Assembly: GCA_003508835.1 (NCBI GenBank)
Contig: PUFA01000545.1
Coordinates: 1-64,000 of the forward strand
Source of the DNA: Eonycteris spelaea
Lineage: Eukaryota > Chordata > Mammalia > Chiroptera > Pteropodidae
DNA: 64,000 nucleotides
Direction: 5' to 3'
In this document: in pieces, positions 1 to 12,981 of the stretch
Layout: each line of letters begins with the position of its first letter
Position numbering within the stretch: the stretch's first letter is position 1
Position numbers and translations under genes: made by a program
Notes under the pieces: generated by a model
Told to the model about the DNA's origin: nothing
What the model saw: the letters and a program-made list of their open reading frames with translations, nothing else
The model's database searches: none

Positions 1-959
1 GTTCTTAACTAGCTATGTTCTCCTATTATCTCGAGCGAAGTGCAGGTTCAAACATTTCTCCTGGAACTCGCTTTACAGGCATTCCTTCAGAGCATGACTG
101 ACATACTTTCTTAATCTTTGACTATCAGCTACGTGACCACCAAAGCAATGGAAAAGTTTAGTTAAGGCCTATACCTATATCTTAATTAAAAATTAGATTA
201 TTTAATTTTGGGTGACAAAAAAACTAAGAGCATTAAAATCACAAGGGGTTTGGCTACAAAAGGACGACTTTCCTGCAAGGCTATTCTTTTAAAATTTGAG
301 TACTCCTTGAAAGAATGGTACATTATAACATTAGTACCTCACAGTGGTTTTGCCACCTAGACCTACCTTCCATTGGTGTCCATCTAAGTCCTGCACTATA
401 CTACCTCTTAGCTTGTTTGGCTTGAGATTTAGAAAGTCCCTGTTCTGGACTCAGTATCTATAAAAAACTATAAGTGTATTTTTTATGTATAGGATTGGCG
501 ACAAACTCCTTATCTCCTTAACTCCAAAACTCCATGATTTGGGGCTTAATCGAATTATTTTTCCTTAATCAAAATGGTAAGGGTGTACTGAACACCTCCC
601 AAGGGTTTGGCCCAGTGCCCTAAGCTATGGGGGATACTTTGCATGAAATTTAGTTAAACGCTGCTTTTGAGGAACTTGGAGACTGGCCCCATCTTACCTA
701 CTCAACCATATTTTCCAATACTTTATCAATACCCGGCCTCCCTCCCAGTACACTCAGTCTCTGCACAAGTCTCTCCCTGAGATACACAGACGATCTGTTG
801 GCTTTGTCTGAAATATCCTCCACTGATTTAAATCCTTTGAGATGTTAAGCTTTCTAAGGGTAGAAACATCATTTATAGCCCTCCATAGGGTCCAGTACAG
901 TTCTGAACACACAACAAAAAGTGATTAAGAAGTAGCTAAATTGAGATTCTTCACCAGCG

Positions 960-1870
960 TAGAGAACTATTACACTTTTCCAGCATTAAATTTTGGAATT
1001 AAGTAACAAGTATAGTAAAAAGTATACCCGCATACTCTTGACCCAGATTTACCAATTCATAATTTTGCCCCATTTGCTTCATCGTGTGATCTTTCCCTAT
1101 CTTTCTCTCTATATAATGTATACCTAGATAGATATACAATTTTTTTCTAAACCATTTAAAGGTAATTTACACATATCATGGCCCTTTACCCCTAAATATT
1201 CCAGTGGGTATTTCCTAATAATAAGGATATTCTCTTATATAACCAGTTATCAACTTTGGTAAATTTAACATTGTTACACTATTTTAATCTATTGAATAAT
1301 ATGCTTTATAGCATTTTTTTTCCTTACCATATAGGATTTGGTCTAAAATCACCCATTGTGTCCTCTCTGTCTCTAATCTGGAATGACCTTTCTTTGTCTT
1401 TTATGACACTGATATTTTTGATGTCCCATTTAAAAAATATATTGTTCTCATTTTGGGTCAAGGTGTTGCCCAATTTCTCCATTATATAATTACTGGGTGT
1501 TTTTCCTTTCCCTCTTTGCTACTAATAAACAATCTGTGGGGAGAAATCAAAGTCCATGCAAGTATCCTATTCCTCATCAAAAATTTCCCCCCTAGATTTA
1601 GCATCTATTGATAATTTTTACCTGAACCAGTCTACAAAATGATTTTCCAACTCCAGCACTCCCTTCATATTTTCTAACAGGTACATGGTATTCTATTGTA
1701 AGCAAAGGCCCTCCCTTCTCCCTCATGATTTGTCTAGATAGACAAATCTCATTATGGACTTAAGGCTTCCTATTTTTTGAATGGTTTATTACTGTCCTTA
1801 ATAATTTCGGTGCTCAAATTACCAAGATTTAGCCAGTGGGAACTCCTAGCTATTGTTTTTAATCTGTTAG
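960..1870 (-). mobile_element. Old L1 3' UTR fragment
   Basis: Antisense L1M-like 3' UTR, e.g. CCCCTAAATATTCCAGTGGG near 1190 and AATAAACAATCTGTGGGGAG near 1524. Sequence-memory match only. Confidence 0.5.
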
Positions 1871-2939
1871 CAAACATTCCTCAAGAGGATACCGTAGTGC
1901 ATAGTATTCTGGACATGAACATTTGGTGATCTAATATCTGGGACAGCTTATGGGGGTGGTGCTTAGCCAGGCTCCAAGTTTCCCCCTTTCATCACTCACT
2001 GCCTCCTCCACAGAAAAGGGCAGGGAAGGAAGCTCAGAGCTGTCAGTATGTGTGTGTGTGCATTTGTGTATGCAGTAAAGACAGTAACAGGAACCTGTGT
2101 CAGCACAGAGAAAGATGATGGAGAGGTGGATAGTGGATGAATACAGCTTTCTGGATTGTTTTAGGATTGCAATGGCTACTTTTATCATCACTCCCTCCTA
2201 TACCTGTCTTCAGTCATTATTCAGATATTCTACTTCTGGCTTAGGAGTTTCAATTCCTGCTCACTGGGAAATCATCTGTGGCTTGTGAGAAGGGAATGGG
2301 CTGCAGAATTTTTCGATCAGAAGGATTACCAGGGAAATAAGGTCATGGATAGTCATGCAAATTTTGTTTTGCTTTCTAGAGATGAAACTTTATTCCATAG
2401 AGGGAATTACAAATAGAAGTCAGTTATGGCCGTTCCAGAGCAAATCGCCTCTAACATCAGTTTAATTGCCTTTCATTTTGTAATCCAAGTTCAAAAGTCA
2501 TTTTGCAATTATTTGTTCCTATGTGATGGACAAATTTTCATCCAAGCTGAGAAAACATAATTTTCATTTTCTCAAATTTTTTTTTCTAGGAAAGATATGT
2601 ATTGATGGCAATGCTGTTTTTGATGAAGGTTGGCAGCTTAGGCTGAAATAAATCCAACTGTAAAACAACAAATTAGCTTAAAATGTACACTCCAGGAAAA
2701 TTAATTTCACAAGATTGGGACAACTGGAAAAGCTTTCACACATTCAGCCATTCATTTAACTCAGCAAATACCCATGGACAGCCCACAGTAGCCAGTTGTA
2801 GGTGCTAAAAGCAAGACAGATCAGTTTCTTTTTCTCATAGAGCTGACACAGCACAAGGGCAGTCAAACTGTAAAAAAAAGTTCAAAAGGTGATACACGCT
2901 GTAAAGAAAATTTAAAAAAACAAAAAACGGAGCAATGCA

Positions 2940-3115
2940 AACGGCTGAGGGAACACTGGATGAAGAATCAGATGACCTAGATTCTGACCTCAGCTTTGCA
3001 ACAGTCCCTATAGCCTTCGCAAGTCACTTTACCTCTCCAGCCTTAATTTTCTCATTTATTCAACGATGGTTTGAATTAATGATCTCTAAACTTCCTTCTT
3101 AGTGTCATGTTCTTT
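2940..3115 (+). mobile_element. MIR SINE
   Basis: GACCTAGATTCTGACCTCAG then GCAAGTCACTTTACCTCTCC. Confidence 0.55.
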
Positions 3116-4189
3116 GATTTGATAGTTCAAAAACTGCCATTTCTTCAATTGACATGAATGCCTACCATAGAGTTGAAGACAAAACACTCACTGTGAAACG
3201 TCCAAGTCAGGCATGGAAATAAATCATTATGAAGTGATGTGAAAAGTGATGTTATTTTCTGTTCTTCCCAGTCCAATACGTCCATACGCATGTGTCCTAT
3301 AATGAAAAATATGTCGTTTATAAGTTAAACAGGTCAATGGGTCAAAGCCACCTCATGCAGTCAGTGGTCCTGCTGCCAGAGACACTAGATTTTCTGCAAG
3401 ATTATTTCAACCCAACCAAGATTGCAATCAGTTCTAGGATAACAGAAACACCAATTTCTTTTTCCTTTGTTTTTCTGCTATATTGAGCACACAGTAGGTG
3501 CTGTGTAAATCCCTGCTGACAGACACTGATTAACTACTTTAAAAACACAGATTGGCAGACAGAAATTGAGGAAACTGACGAGCAGACTCACGGGTGGAGT
3601 AATACATTAGGCTACAGGGTGATTTCTCCATTTGCTGCTGTGCAGCTTTTAAACCTCTTTTTTCGGGTCCCCTTTTGTATTTTGTAATATTCTGCACGTT
3701 TTAAATTGATACAGAAAATACAGAATTATTTGCAATCATCAGGGCTGTGTAAGCATGGTGTCTCTATTTGTCAGCAACTGGAATGGAGTATGCACCACTA
3801 AAGTGGTTGACTGAGAGGTGGCACTGTGGATCATTTTCTTTGCAAGTTGTTTTATTTTTCCTGTTTTCACAATAACATACAAAGCTAATGATGCACAATA
3901 CGCACAGGTTTTCAAGCTATCCTCTAAAAAGGCGTTTCGGAGGGCTACCGTTAAAAATAAAGTGTAAAATCCGTTCCAACCCCCCTAAGTCCCTCCCAAA
4001 GAACACGGTCCCACCGTCTCACCGCTCGGAAACCCAGGGAAAAACGTCAGGTGTATCATTGCTGCCAGCAATCAGCTGAGGTCGCCTTCCAGGGATTTAA
4101 CGAAACCATGTTCCAGAACCTCTGAGAACCTTCCAAAATGCTCTTCCCGGAGTCCCCGCCCTCCCCTTGTCGCTTTAGTGCGTCAAAAT

Positions 4190-5100
4190 CCTGTAGTCGT
4201 CCTGGGAGAGAAAAAAGTACGTCGCGCGATATTCGGAGACGGGATTTCGAAGTTGGGGACCAGCGGCAGCGCATGCGCACTGGCCTCACAACCTCGGGGC
4301 GGCACGCGGGTAGGTAGGCTGGAACCCAGAGGAGGGGGAGCAGAGCGTGCTGGTGTCTTTTTTTCCTCCTCCTCCCCGCGCAGCGCGTGGGTCTGCGGGT
4401 GGCTAGAAGTGCGGAGCGCCGCGTCTGGCGCGGCGTCCCCAGCGCGCGCGTGTCTACGGCGGGCGCCCTTCTGCTCCTCCACGAGTTGGAGGAGTGCAGC
4501 GGGCGTGCGCCCCGGAGTCGGGACGTGAGCGCCTTTTCCTCTTTAACGGTTACCCCCCGCCCCAACACACACACCCCAGTACCCTGAGAATTGATCTTCA
4601 CGCCACGGCGCGCCCCTCCTCACCCAGCCCCTCCCACCGAGTCCTGTTCCCGCTCGCTCCTGGTCGGTAGTCGGCTTCATCCCCGGGGGCCCTGCTTGGG
4701 GGCGGAGAAGATGGCTGGCGGACGTCTGCTGTTGGGGGCGACTTCCTGTCGCCTCCGCCGCTGCCCCCCCTCCCTCCGCCGCCGCTGCCGCCCCTCCCGC
4801 CGCCCCCGCCGGAGCCAGTGCTGGAGCAGTGGCGCTATAGCCACGAAAGTGACTGGCAGTGGGCTCTGCGGCGCAGCTTCATCTGTCGGCACCTGCATAG
4901 CTATCCCGGTGCTGCGCTCGACCAACTCCTTGCGCTCTCCGCCGCCTGGACCAACCACGTTTTCCTGGGCTGCAGGTGAGGAAGGTGTGCGGGTCGTGTT
5001 AAGGGACTGGAGTAGGGGATCGGTGATGCGGATCGTTCGGGCTGAGCGACGGGGTAGGGGATCAGCGATGGGGGTCGGGATAAGGACGGGGGCAGGATAG
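4190..5100 (+). promoter_or_regulatory. NKRF: NKRF CpG-island promoter
   Basis: Dense CpG around exon 1, no TATA box. A perfect NRF1-type palindrome GCGCATGCGCA lies at 4269-4279. The transcription start cannot be fixed from sequence; somewhere in 4550-4700 is likely, shortly upstream of the ATG at 4711. Confidence 0.7.
4671..4975 (+). CDS. NKRF: NKRF exon 1 encoding an XTBD (XRN2-binding) domain without an AUG
   Basis: The frame that splices into the canonical NKRF start (AG|G TAC AGC CCA CGC TTG ATG) is open from the stop TAG 4668-4670 to the donor GTGAGG at 4976. After a proline-rich stretch it reads WRYSHESDWQWALRR, then LDQLLALSAAWTNHVFLGCR, continuing across the splice into YSPRLMEKILQMAEGI. 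This is the XTBD fold shared by CDKN2AIP and CDKN2AIPNL (compare their NHxFLGC motif followed by a Met/Ala-Glu/Asp-Gly-Ile helix). XTBD binds and stabilises the exonuclease XRN2. There is no ATG in this frame, so translation would need a near-cognate codon. Candidates are CTG 4692-4694 (G at -3, adding 100 residues), ACG 4722, and CTG 4821-4823 (G at -3 and G at +4, adding 57 residues). The canonical Met lies inside the domain, so the 690-residue form would have only its C-terminal helix. Domain identity and frame are seen; use of a non-AUG start is inferred. Confidence 0.75.
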
Positions 5101-8100
5101 GGATGAGAGCTTAGAGGCTGGAGATTTGGAGATTCTGGAGCATACTGCTGGCCTGGGGAGAGGGTTGGCCAAGTGAGGTGGCAGGGGATAGCAGCCAGAA
5201 GGGTGCGGGCAGAGCGGGAGCGGCCCTTCCGGGACCCAGGATGGAGATAAATCTGCGCCTGGAAGAGTATTGTTGAGAGGTGGTCGTTGTGGTGAGGATT
5301 CTGGAGGGCGTGGGAAATGGCGAATAGCAGAACCTCGGACCTGCGTAGGACCTTCCAAGGATGCGGTATCCGCAGAGAATATTCTATCCTGGGGGTTTCG
5401 AGGATCTGTGGATCGGCGGTGGGGGTTGGGGGTGAGGGAGCTGCGGGGCGGCGGTTTATTCCTAGTTTCCTTCGGGCCACTCTCTATCCCCATTAAATAA
5501 AACAGCAGCCCCTCGGCTGAATTTTACTATCTCCTCCTGAGGAGGCGGTTGGTATGAGGTCTCACAGCCGCAGGGTCCGCCTTGCTTGTAGATTTGCGCA
5601 TAATGTGTCTGGACGCAAACAAAGAAATTGATACATCTACTATAAAAATGGATTGCCTTCCTTTCACCTTAAATGTGATCAAAAGGATTAACATTTGGCC
5701 TCGGTGAGGTTTTAGGTGTGTGTATGTGTATGTTTCACTCCCTTTTTCTAGAACCTAGTGCACATTCTGTACAGGCCTCTTTGAAAGCTCTTTGCATTCC
5801 ATGGAGACTGCAGTATGGTTCCAACGCATTTTTTTAACTGACTACTTGGATCTGTGTCCTTCAGAACCCCAGTCGGCCTTATCCTAATCATTCTTTGATA
5901 GACTGAGAGGCTTCTTTATTTGACACTCCTGCCTCGTGGTGAATTTTTTATTAGGAAGGATGAGAAATTCTGGAAGACAATCAGATCAAATTCAGCCAAT
6001 TCAGTTCCAGGAATGACTAACAGATACAGAAAAATAGGATTGTTTACTCCTGCCCTTAATTGTTGAACATATTTTCCAGTGTGATACTTTGCTTTCATCA
6101 CAAAATTTATTTTTTTCTATCTTCTTTGGATTAGTGTAATTTCTGCCTCCTGAGGTGATTATTTCACTGGAGGAACTGGTTTCAACTGGTCAAGCCTAAC
6201 TTATTAATCAAGTCAGATAATTGACCTTCATATAACAATATTCTTGCAGTTGAAAAGGCATCTTTATTATAGATCTCCTTAATATTACAGAAGGCTGTGG
6301 GGAATCTGAATCCTGAAAAAAAAAATTACGTAGGAGAATAACCACCCTTTGTGTTAATGAATCTTACCGTCCCGTAAGAATGTAAGCTCCTTTGGGGAAA
6401 GGGTTTTTCCTTCCTTGTTCACATCTCTATCCTCAGTGCCTAGAAGAGTTCCCTCTGCATAATAACTGCTCAGTGACACATGTGGAACGAATGGATGAAT
6501 ATAGCTTTATAATGTACAAAATATTTAAAATCTCTCTCTCACTTAATACAACAACCTTCAGAATTAGGTGGTGTCTCATTTTTACAGCTAAATCAATGGA
6601 GGCCAAGAAGTTAAGTAACTTTTCCAGGCTCCCATAGTTAGCGCTAGGCTAGGACCCAGGCCTTCTGATGCTCTTTCCACTGGGATTTGGGAAGTGTGGA
6701 CCAGGATTGAAAGCAAGTAACTGACACAACCTATGGTCATTATTATATCTCAGGATTTCATTCCGAGGATGGCAGCCTTAAACATATATAGCACATAAAA
6801 AACATAAACCAGGCCAGTGGCAATCAGTGTTAAAAACTCAAGAATTCAGGGCGTGTGTGTGTGTACGTACTTGCCCAAGCACATCTGTGTCTATAGTATG
6901 TCTACTATAGTTATCGTGTGACATTGTAGTTGTCAGTTCAGTCAATACAAGTTGCTATAACATTATCAAATAGCATAATAGAAGAGTAGCGTTTGCATTA
7001 CATCTAACTTAGATATAGGAGAAAGAAGGGGCAACAAAGAATCTTGGAAACTAGGGCCCATGTGCAGTCTTCCACTTTAGTCAGGCTTTATGTTAGCTGT
7101 CATGTTCAGGTGGGGAAAATCTATATTCCAGCACTTGTTAATGTTGATGTTGGCAGAGCTCTTGTTTTCTGGTCTATTCTGTGACAGAAGGCTCTTTTCT
7201 CTCAAGGGAACTGCAGAATACATGGTGAAACAACCCATTCTAAACTAAATTTTTGATTTGTTGTTCAAGGGCCATCTCTTGACTTTTAGAACTGATTGTA
7301 AACAGTAGGAGGGAACTGGTTTCACTTTTTTTCCCATATAGTGGAACTTTCTGTGTTCTGTTTTAGTTGGGGCTGAAATAACTCCTAGGTCAGGGATATC
7401 TTTGAAAACTCCTTGATCATAAGACTAAGCCAGGAGGAGCTCAGATGTGCAGGGAGGCAAAACCATGCTTCATTTCTTTTGGTGGTAGTGGTGATTTTCA
7501 AGGAACAGGTTTATATATCTTATTAACTCTTTAACAGCGTTTCTCAAACCTAAGCAGGCATCAGCATCATCTGTCAGGCTTGTTAAAAGACAAATTGCTG
7601 GGCTTCATCCCCCAGGGTTTCTGATTCAGTAGGTCTGACGTCTGGACCCAGAATTTCATAATTTGCATTTCTAACAAGATCCTCGGTGATGCTGATGATT
7701 AGGTGATGCCATCCAGGGATTACACTATGAGAACCACTGCTTTATAGAATAAAATAAAGCAATGTTTTTCAGTCTGCTTTTTGATCATTTTTCCATCATA
7801 GTCCAGGCAACCAGAAAGCTCAGATAGCTGAAATTATTTCTCTTTTTTGTCCCTTTCATAAAAGTAAACGACCTGTCAAAAATTTATTCTGCAAACAATT
7901 TCTAAAATATATCTTGTTGCTAATGAAAAGTTAGTACAGTCTTCTAATCAACTACATCTATAGCACTTACATAATTGTTCATATGAATGCCTAAGGATCT
8001 TTGTAATTCTTAAAAATTGTAGATAATGTGTATATATTTTTATTTAATAGAATGTTTGGTTAATTGGAATATTCAGTTTTCCAATTGTTCTTCATCACTA

Positions 8101-11100
8101 GGATTAGAAGTAGAATCCTGGCCTGGTCGATGAGAGATTAACCAATCAGGAAAGTATATCTTAAAATGAAACCAACTTTGCCACCTCTATTATTTGTCTC
8201 CTCCTTACTGATGTGAGACTGGTATTTGGAAGGCAGATGCCAGCAGACTTATGCTGTGAAACGAACTGCACATAGTAGGTAGAGGGCATCAGTTGCCAGC
8301 TAATGAAGTGTGAGTGGGAGTTTTCAAAAGATTTATCAATAATCTGGTTGTATGTTAAACTCATTTATGATGTTAGGAGTCTTAAGAATAGTTTTGAATA
8401 AATTTATACTTGGAAATCCTAATCTTTGCTGAGTTTTCAATCTTTGCTCAAATTTTTTATTTGGATCTAGTAGACCCAGTTTAATATATTTAAAAAATTT
8501 TGAAAACATCTATTACTGAATATTTATAAAATTTTAGGTGCCACTATATATCATAAGTACACACTTATATGTAGTTGTCCTTGTTCAAGAATATAAGATT
8601 CATGAATTCAGATGTCTTTGTCCATTAGGAATCATCTTTTTATGTGCTAGGCATGGTGGGACAGTTGAGTAGCATCTTTATTTCCAAAAGTTTGGTACAT
8701 AATAAGCTACTTTTGAAAATCCTAAAGATATGCTGGCGTTTTTTTGATTTTCCTTTTTAAGCATTTACAACCAAATGGTTAACATACTGAAAGATACAAT
8801 GTGCATGCATCTTAAATTTACTATATTAGACTTGCCTTACTGATAATTTATGTCATGGTCCCTCCAAAAGTAGAATACTATATAGCCATTAAATCTCATA
8901 TGACAATGACATGGAGAAAAAGCTTACAATATAGTAAATTAAGAACCAAAAAAACCCCACCAGACTGTAAATCAGCATAGATGACTGATAGTGATAGTGG
9001 GGGCAGTAGTATGCAAAACAAAAAGGAATAAAACGTAAACCCCAAAATGTTAGTGAACTTGTCATTGGTTGGATTTGTAGGTGCTTTTCTTGGTGGAGTC
9101 CCTAAAACTTCTGGAGTAAAGGTGTTACTTTTAAATCCACCACAGAAAAATACACTATGGAAAACTGAGTAATGAAGGCTTTACTGGTCTTGGCTCATTG
9201 CAAATTTGTGGAACCACTTCTCTACTCACTGGAAAATTTTAGAAATGGGAATGAAATCCTAGTGGTCTTAATTAAAGATTCTAGATTAATATTTGTATTG
9301 TTCTTAGAATAATCCAATGTTAAGCACTGTATGGTCTTTTCCATTATTGTTTGAGCTGGTTGGGCTTCTTCAGTAATATGACTTCCTAACATACCTTGGA
9401 AATTGGACTCCCAAATATGAATGGAAGTGATATACAGAACATACAGCGTTTTAGGCTATGCTTTCCGGCGTTTGGGTAAGAGCGGAGGAAAATAAAATAA
9501 CTCTTGGCATTTAAATACTGGTGTCAGTAGCAGCAGTAGCAATTATCAGTTTGAAGTGCAGGTTACTTACTACTGGGCTAGGTTCCAGTAATCAGTGAAG
9601 GCCACCATGTCTTGACATCTCTGCTTTGCAAGGAAGGGGTATCTGATGGGTGTGGAACCTATTGTGCTGAAAATGGAAAATGTTACCCTCATTCACGTTC
9701 AGAATATATTCATGTAAAGGTGTGGTAGTTACTTATTTTCAGAACTTTCTTCCCAAATGCCACCAGGAGTCTCTTTTTTTGGTCATAGGCTGGAAAAGGC
9801 TCTGAAGGTAGGAAGGGTGAGTAGATTGCCATAATAACAAAAACTTTACTTGAGCCCATGTTTTTGTTTATCTGCAGTAAAATGACATTCTGTCAAGCAG
9901 GCAATCTACTTCTCAAGGAGCCCTTTTTAAAATTCTTTGTTTTAAAGCTTGTTATTGTGGAAAAAAACAAATACATGTAAAAGTAGAAGAGTTTAATGAA
10001 ACACCCATGTACCCATCACTCGACTTTAATAATGAGCAACAGTCTATCATGCCATCCTACTTGTTTCATCTATTTTGTCCCCAGGTTTTTTTGTTTGTTT
10101 GTTTGTGTGTTGTTGTTGTTGTTGTTTGTGGGAGATAGTCTGGAGTATATTAAAGAAAATTTGACATAATTTCCCCTGCGAATATTTATTTAGTATGTAT
10201 CTGTACCAGATAAGAGTCATAATACCTTTATTCACACTTAACAAAATTAGCAATAATTTCTTGAAATTATCCAATGCCTAATTCATGTTCAATTTTTTTC
10301 CATTTGTCTCAAAATGTCTTTTTGCTGTTGGTTTATTTGATTCATGATCCAAACAAGGTCCACACATTGTATTTGGTTGATCTGTCTCCTTTAACCTATA
10401 ACAGTCTCTCCTTTTATTTTCATGTTATTTATTTGATGAAGAAATTGGGTTGTCACACAGTGTTTCTCTCGTTCTGGATTTGGCTAGCTATACCAGCCAG
10501 ATAAGTTCTTGTGGTGTTTAACATGTTTCTGGGAGTTAAGGGCTTGATTAGATTCGGGTTAAATTATTTGATGGGCAAGAATACTTTATAGATATTTCTT
10601 TGTATGCCCTGTCATCACATCAGGGGGGCATATTTCTACTTGTCCCATTTTTAGTGATATTAACATAAAGTTCCTTGCCAACTTTTTTTAATTGAAATTT
10701 TTATTGAGATAATTTTAGATTCACATGCAGTTGTACAAAATAATATGAAGGCATGCCCTGTACTCTTTATCCAGTTACCCCAAAGGTAACACTTTATAAA
10801 ATTATTGTATAATATCATAACCAGGATAATGTTACAGTTCACTGATTTTACTTAAATTCCTCCAATTTTACTAGTACTTGTGTGTGTATATGTGTGTATG
10901 CTATACAGTTTTATCACATGCATAGGTTTGTGTATCCACTATTACAGTCAAGATTGAACAGTTCCCATACCACAAAGATCCCTCATGTTTTATAACCATG
11001 TTCATTTCCCTCCCACTCATATACAATATTGTGTATGTCAACAGTTTATTCCTTTTTATTACTAAGTAGTGTTCCATGGTATGCATATACTAGAGTTTAA

Positions 11101-12981
11101 TCATTTACTTGTTGAAGGACATTGGGCTGATTGCAGTTTTTGACTGTTACCATGAATATTTGTGTACAGGTTTTTGCATGAACATAAGTTTTCATTTCTC
11201 CAAGATAAATGCCCAAAAGTGCAATTGGTAGGTCATATGGTACTTACATGTTTAATTTTACAAGAAACTTTCAAGTTGTTTTCCAGAGTGGCTATACTAT
11301 TTTATATTTCCATCGGCAGTGTATAAGTGATCCAGTTTCTCTGCATCCTTGCCAGCATTTGGTGTTGTCACTATTTTTATTTTAGCCATTGTGATAGTAT
11401 ATAGTGATATCTCATTGTTTTTAAATTGCATTTTTCTGATGGTTAATGATATAAAACATCTTTTCATGTGCTTATTTGCAATCTGTATTTCCTGTTTGGG
11501 GAAATGTTCTGTTCATGTCTTTTGTTTGTTTTTTTAACATGATATATTTTTTACTGTTGCATTTTGAGAGACCTTTATACTAGATACTAGTTTTTTGTAA
11601 AGTGTGTGGTTTGCAAATATTTCTCCAAGTTTATAGCTTGTCTTTTCATCTTCTTCACAGGGCCTTTTGAAAGCAAGTTTTATTTTTTTTAGTCTGTTTT
11701 ATCAGTTTTTCCTTTTATGGATCATGCTTTTGGTGTCGAGCTTAAGAACTGTTTGTCTAGCCCTAGATCCTGAAGATTTTCTCCTGTGTTTTTTATGAAA
11801 GTTTTATCGTTTTACATTTAGGTCCATGATGCATTTCGAATTAACTTTTGTGTAAGGTTTAGGTTGAAGTTTTGTTCGTTCGTTGCCTATGAATGCCCAC
11901 TTGCTCCATCACCATTCATTGAAAAGGTTGTCCTTCCGTCCAATGACTTGCTTTTGCAGCTTTGTCAACACTTAGTTGAGCATGTTTGTGTGGGTCTATT
12001 TCTGGGTCCTTCACCATCAGCCTTTCACCTTATAGGCTTAGCAGCCATTAATGATCATTTATTATTGTATTATGGGTTGCAGAATGGTAGTAGTCTTAGC
12101 ATCTCTTCATTTAGTACCTGGCCACTTCTGTAAAATATTTTCTTCATCAGCTCTTTCGTTGCTCTGAGGCATAATTTGTACAGGAGAAAGCCAGATAACT
12201 ACTTGCTTTCTTCCTTTAACATTACCCATTTCTAGAATAATGATTTGATTCCCTACAACCCTCTAAGGGTGACCAATAATGAGTTTATAAGTATCGTTAT
12301 GAACTAATGGATTTTTAACATATTTTATGTGCTTCAGTCTACTGTGGTTATTGTTCGTATTGATACTCAAGTTGGCTTGCTTTGCCAGTAGGAGTCTATT
12401 AAGTTGGCTTCTGAGTCCATTTGACACAACTCCTGAAGTTTTTGACAGCTTCCTTGTTTTCAGGGACAAAAATACCTTCCAGGTTCATCTTATACATTTC
12501 TTGCCCCAGACTTGGGATCAGCCATTTCTCTTAAGGACCTTGATTCTTTTTCATGGGAAATGATTAAGAACACAATCTGGATGTTAACAACCCAGCAGCT
12601 CTTAATACTTAGTACTTTTATAAATATATATGTAATTATTTACGTGTAATATATATATATATATATAATATGTAATATATATATGATAGAGAAAATAAAT
12701 CATGAGTTTATATGGATACTTTCAATTCAAACTTAAAGGTCTTCGCTTAAATTTCTTGATTTTATGTTTGTGTGTCTTATAATGACAGTAACATAACTAC
12801 TCACTTGATAAGTGAATATTTTAGGGCATATTCTTCAGTTTCGTAGCCAAGATACTCTGTTGATATAGTCCTGTGGGAAAAATTATAAGCTTGGCTTATT
12901 TAGAAACTTAAAAAAAAACTGCATGTTTATCTGTTTTAACTGTAGATTACCTTAATTTAAATAGGTACAGCCCACGCTTGA
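4711..12981 (+). CDS. Upstream ORF overlapping NKRF exon 1 (93 codons after splicing)
   Basis: ATG 4711-4713 has A at -3 and G at +4, a strong initiation context, and is the obvious first AUG near the predicted transcript start. Its frame differs from the XTBD frame. It runs through the rest of exon 1 (265 nt), crosses the splice, and ends at TGA 12979-12981 (17 nt into exon 2), giving 93 residues. That stop overlaps the canonical NKRF start as TGATG. The product is Arg/Ser/Pro-rich with no domain I recognise, so it may act only as a regulatory uORF that limits or couples translation of NKRF. Exon 1 would then be read in two frames. The ORF follows directly from sequence; translation is inferred. 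Confidence 0.45.
6540..6680 (-). mobile_element. MIR SINE fragment
   Basis: Antisense MIR body: GTTAAGTAACTTTTCCAGG, then GGACCCAGGCCTTCTGATGC. Confidence 0.5.
7535..7745 (+). mobile_element. MER5-like hAT non-autonomous element
   Basis: CGTTTCTCAAACCTAAGC at the left, TCTGATTCAGTAGGTCTG in the middle, GTGATGCTGATGATTAGG and GAGAACCACTGC at the right end. NKRF intron 1. Confidence 0.65.
10085..10128 (+). repeat. (GTTT)n/(GTT)n tract
   Basis: TTTGTTTGTTTGTTTG passing into (TTG)n, NKRF intron 1. Confidence 0.85.
12640..12690 (+). repeat. (AT)n low-complexity tract
   Basis: ATATAT runs in the 3' part of the outer L1 fossil, NKRF intron 1. Confidence 0.85.

Larger units (their letters stand above)
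1..4189. other. Gene-free upstream flank
   Basis: No supported gene. Apart from the L1 and MIR fossils listed, the sequence is A/T-rich and unassigned. In other mammals the next gene on this side is SEPTIN6; none of its exons is seen here. Confidence 0.6.
9940..12735 (-). mobile_element. Nested L1 3' ends in NKRF intron 1
   Basis: An older L1M-type 3' UTR in antisense (9940-10675 and 12040-12735) is split by a second antisense L1 fragment (about 10680-12035, recognisable as the L1 3' UTR/ORF2 end). The outer sequence resumes at CAGCCATTAATGATCATT. Subfamilies are not assigned. Confidence 0.6.
4976..12964 (+). other. NKRF: NKRF intron 1
   Basis: GTGAGG to AAATAG. About 8 kb with a MER5-like element, a MIR fragment and nested L1 copies. 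The first 500 bp continue the CpG island. An alternative first exon known in human isoforms was not located. Confidence 0.75.

Noticed and set aside
4056..5493. Long overlapping ORFs on both strands around NKRF exon 1
   Set aside because: GC-rich CpG-island sequence is stop-poor in all frames. Only the XTBD frame shows family similarity, and only the uORF has a start and stop with positional meaning.
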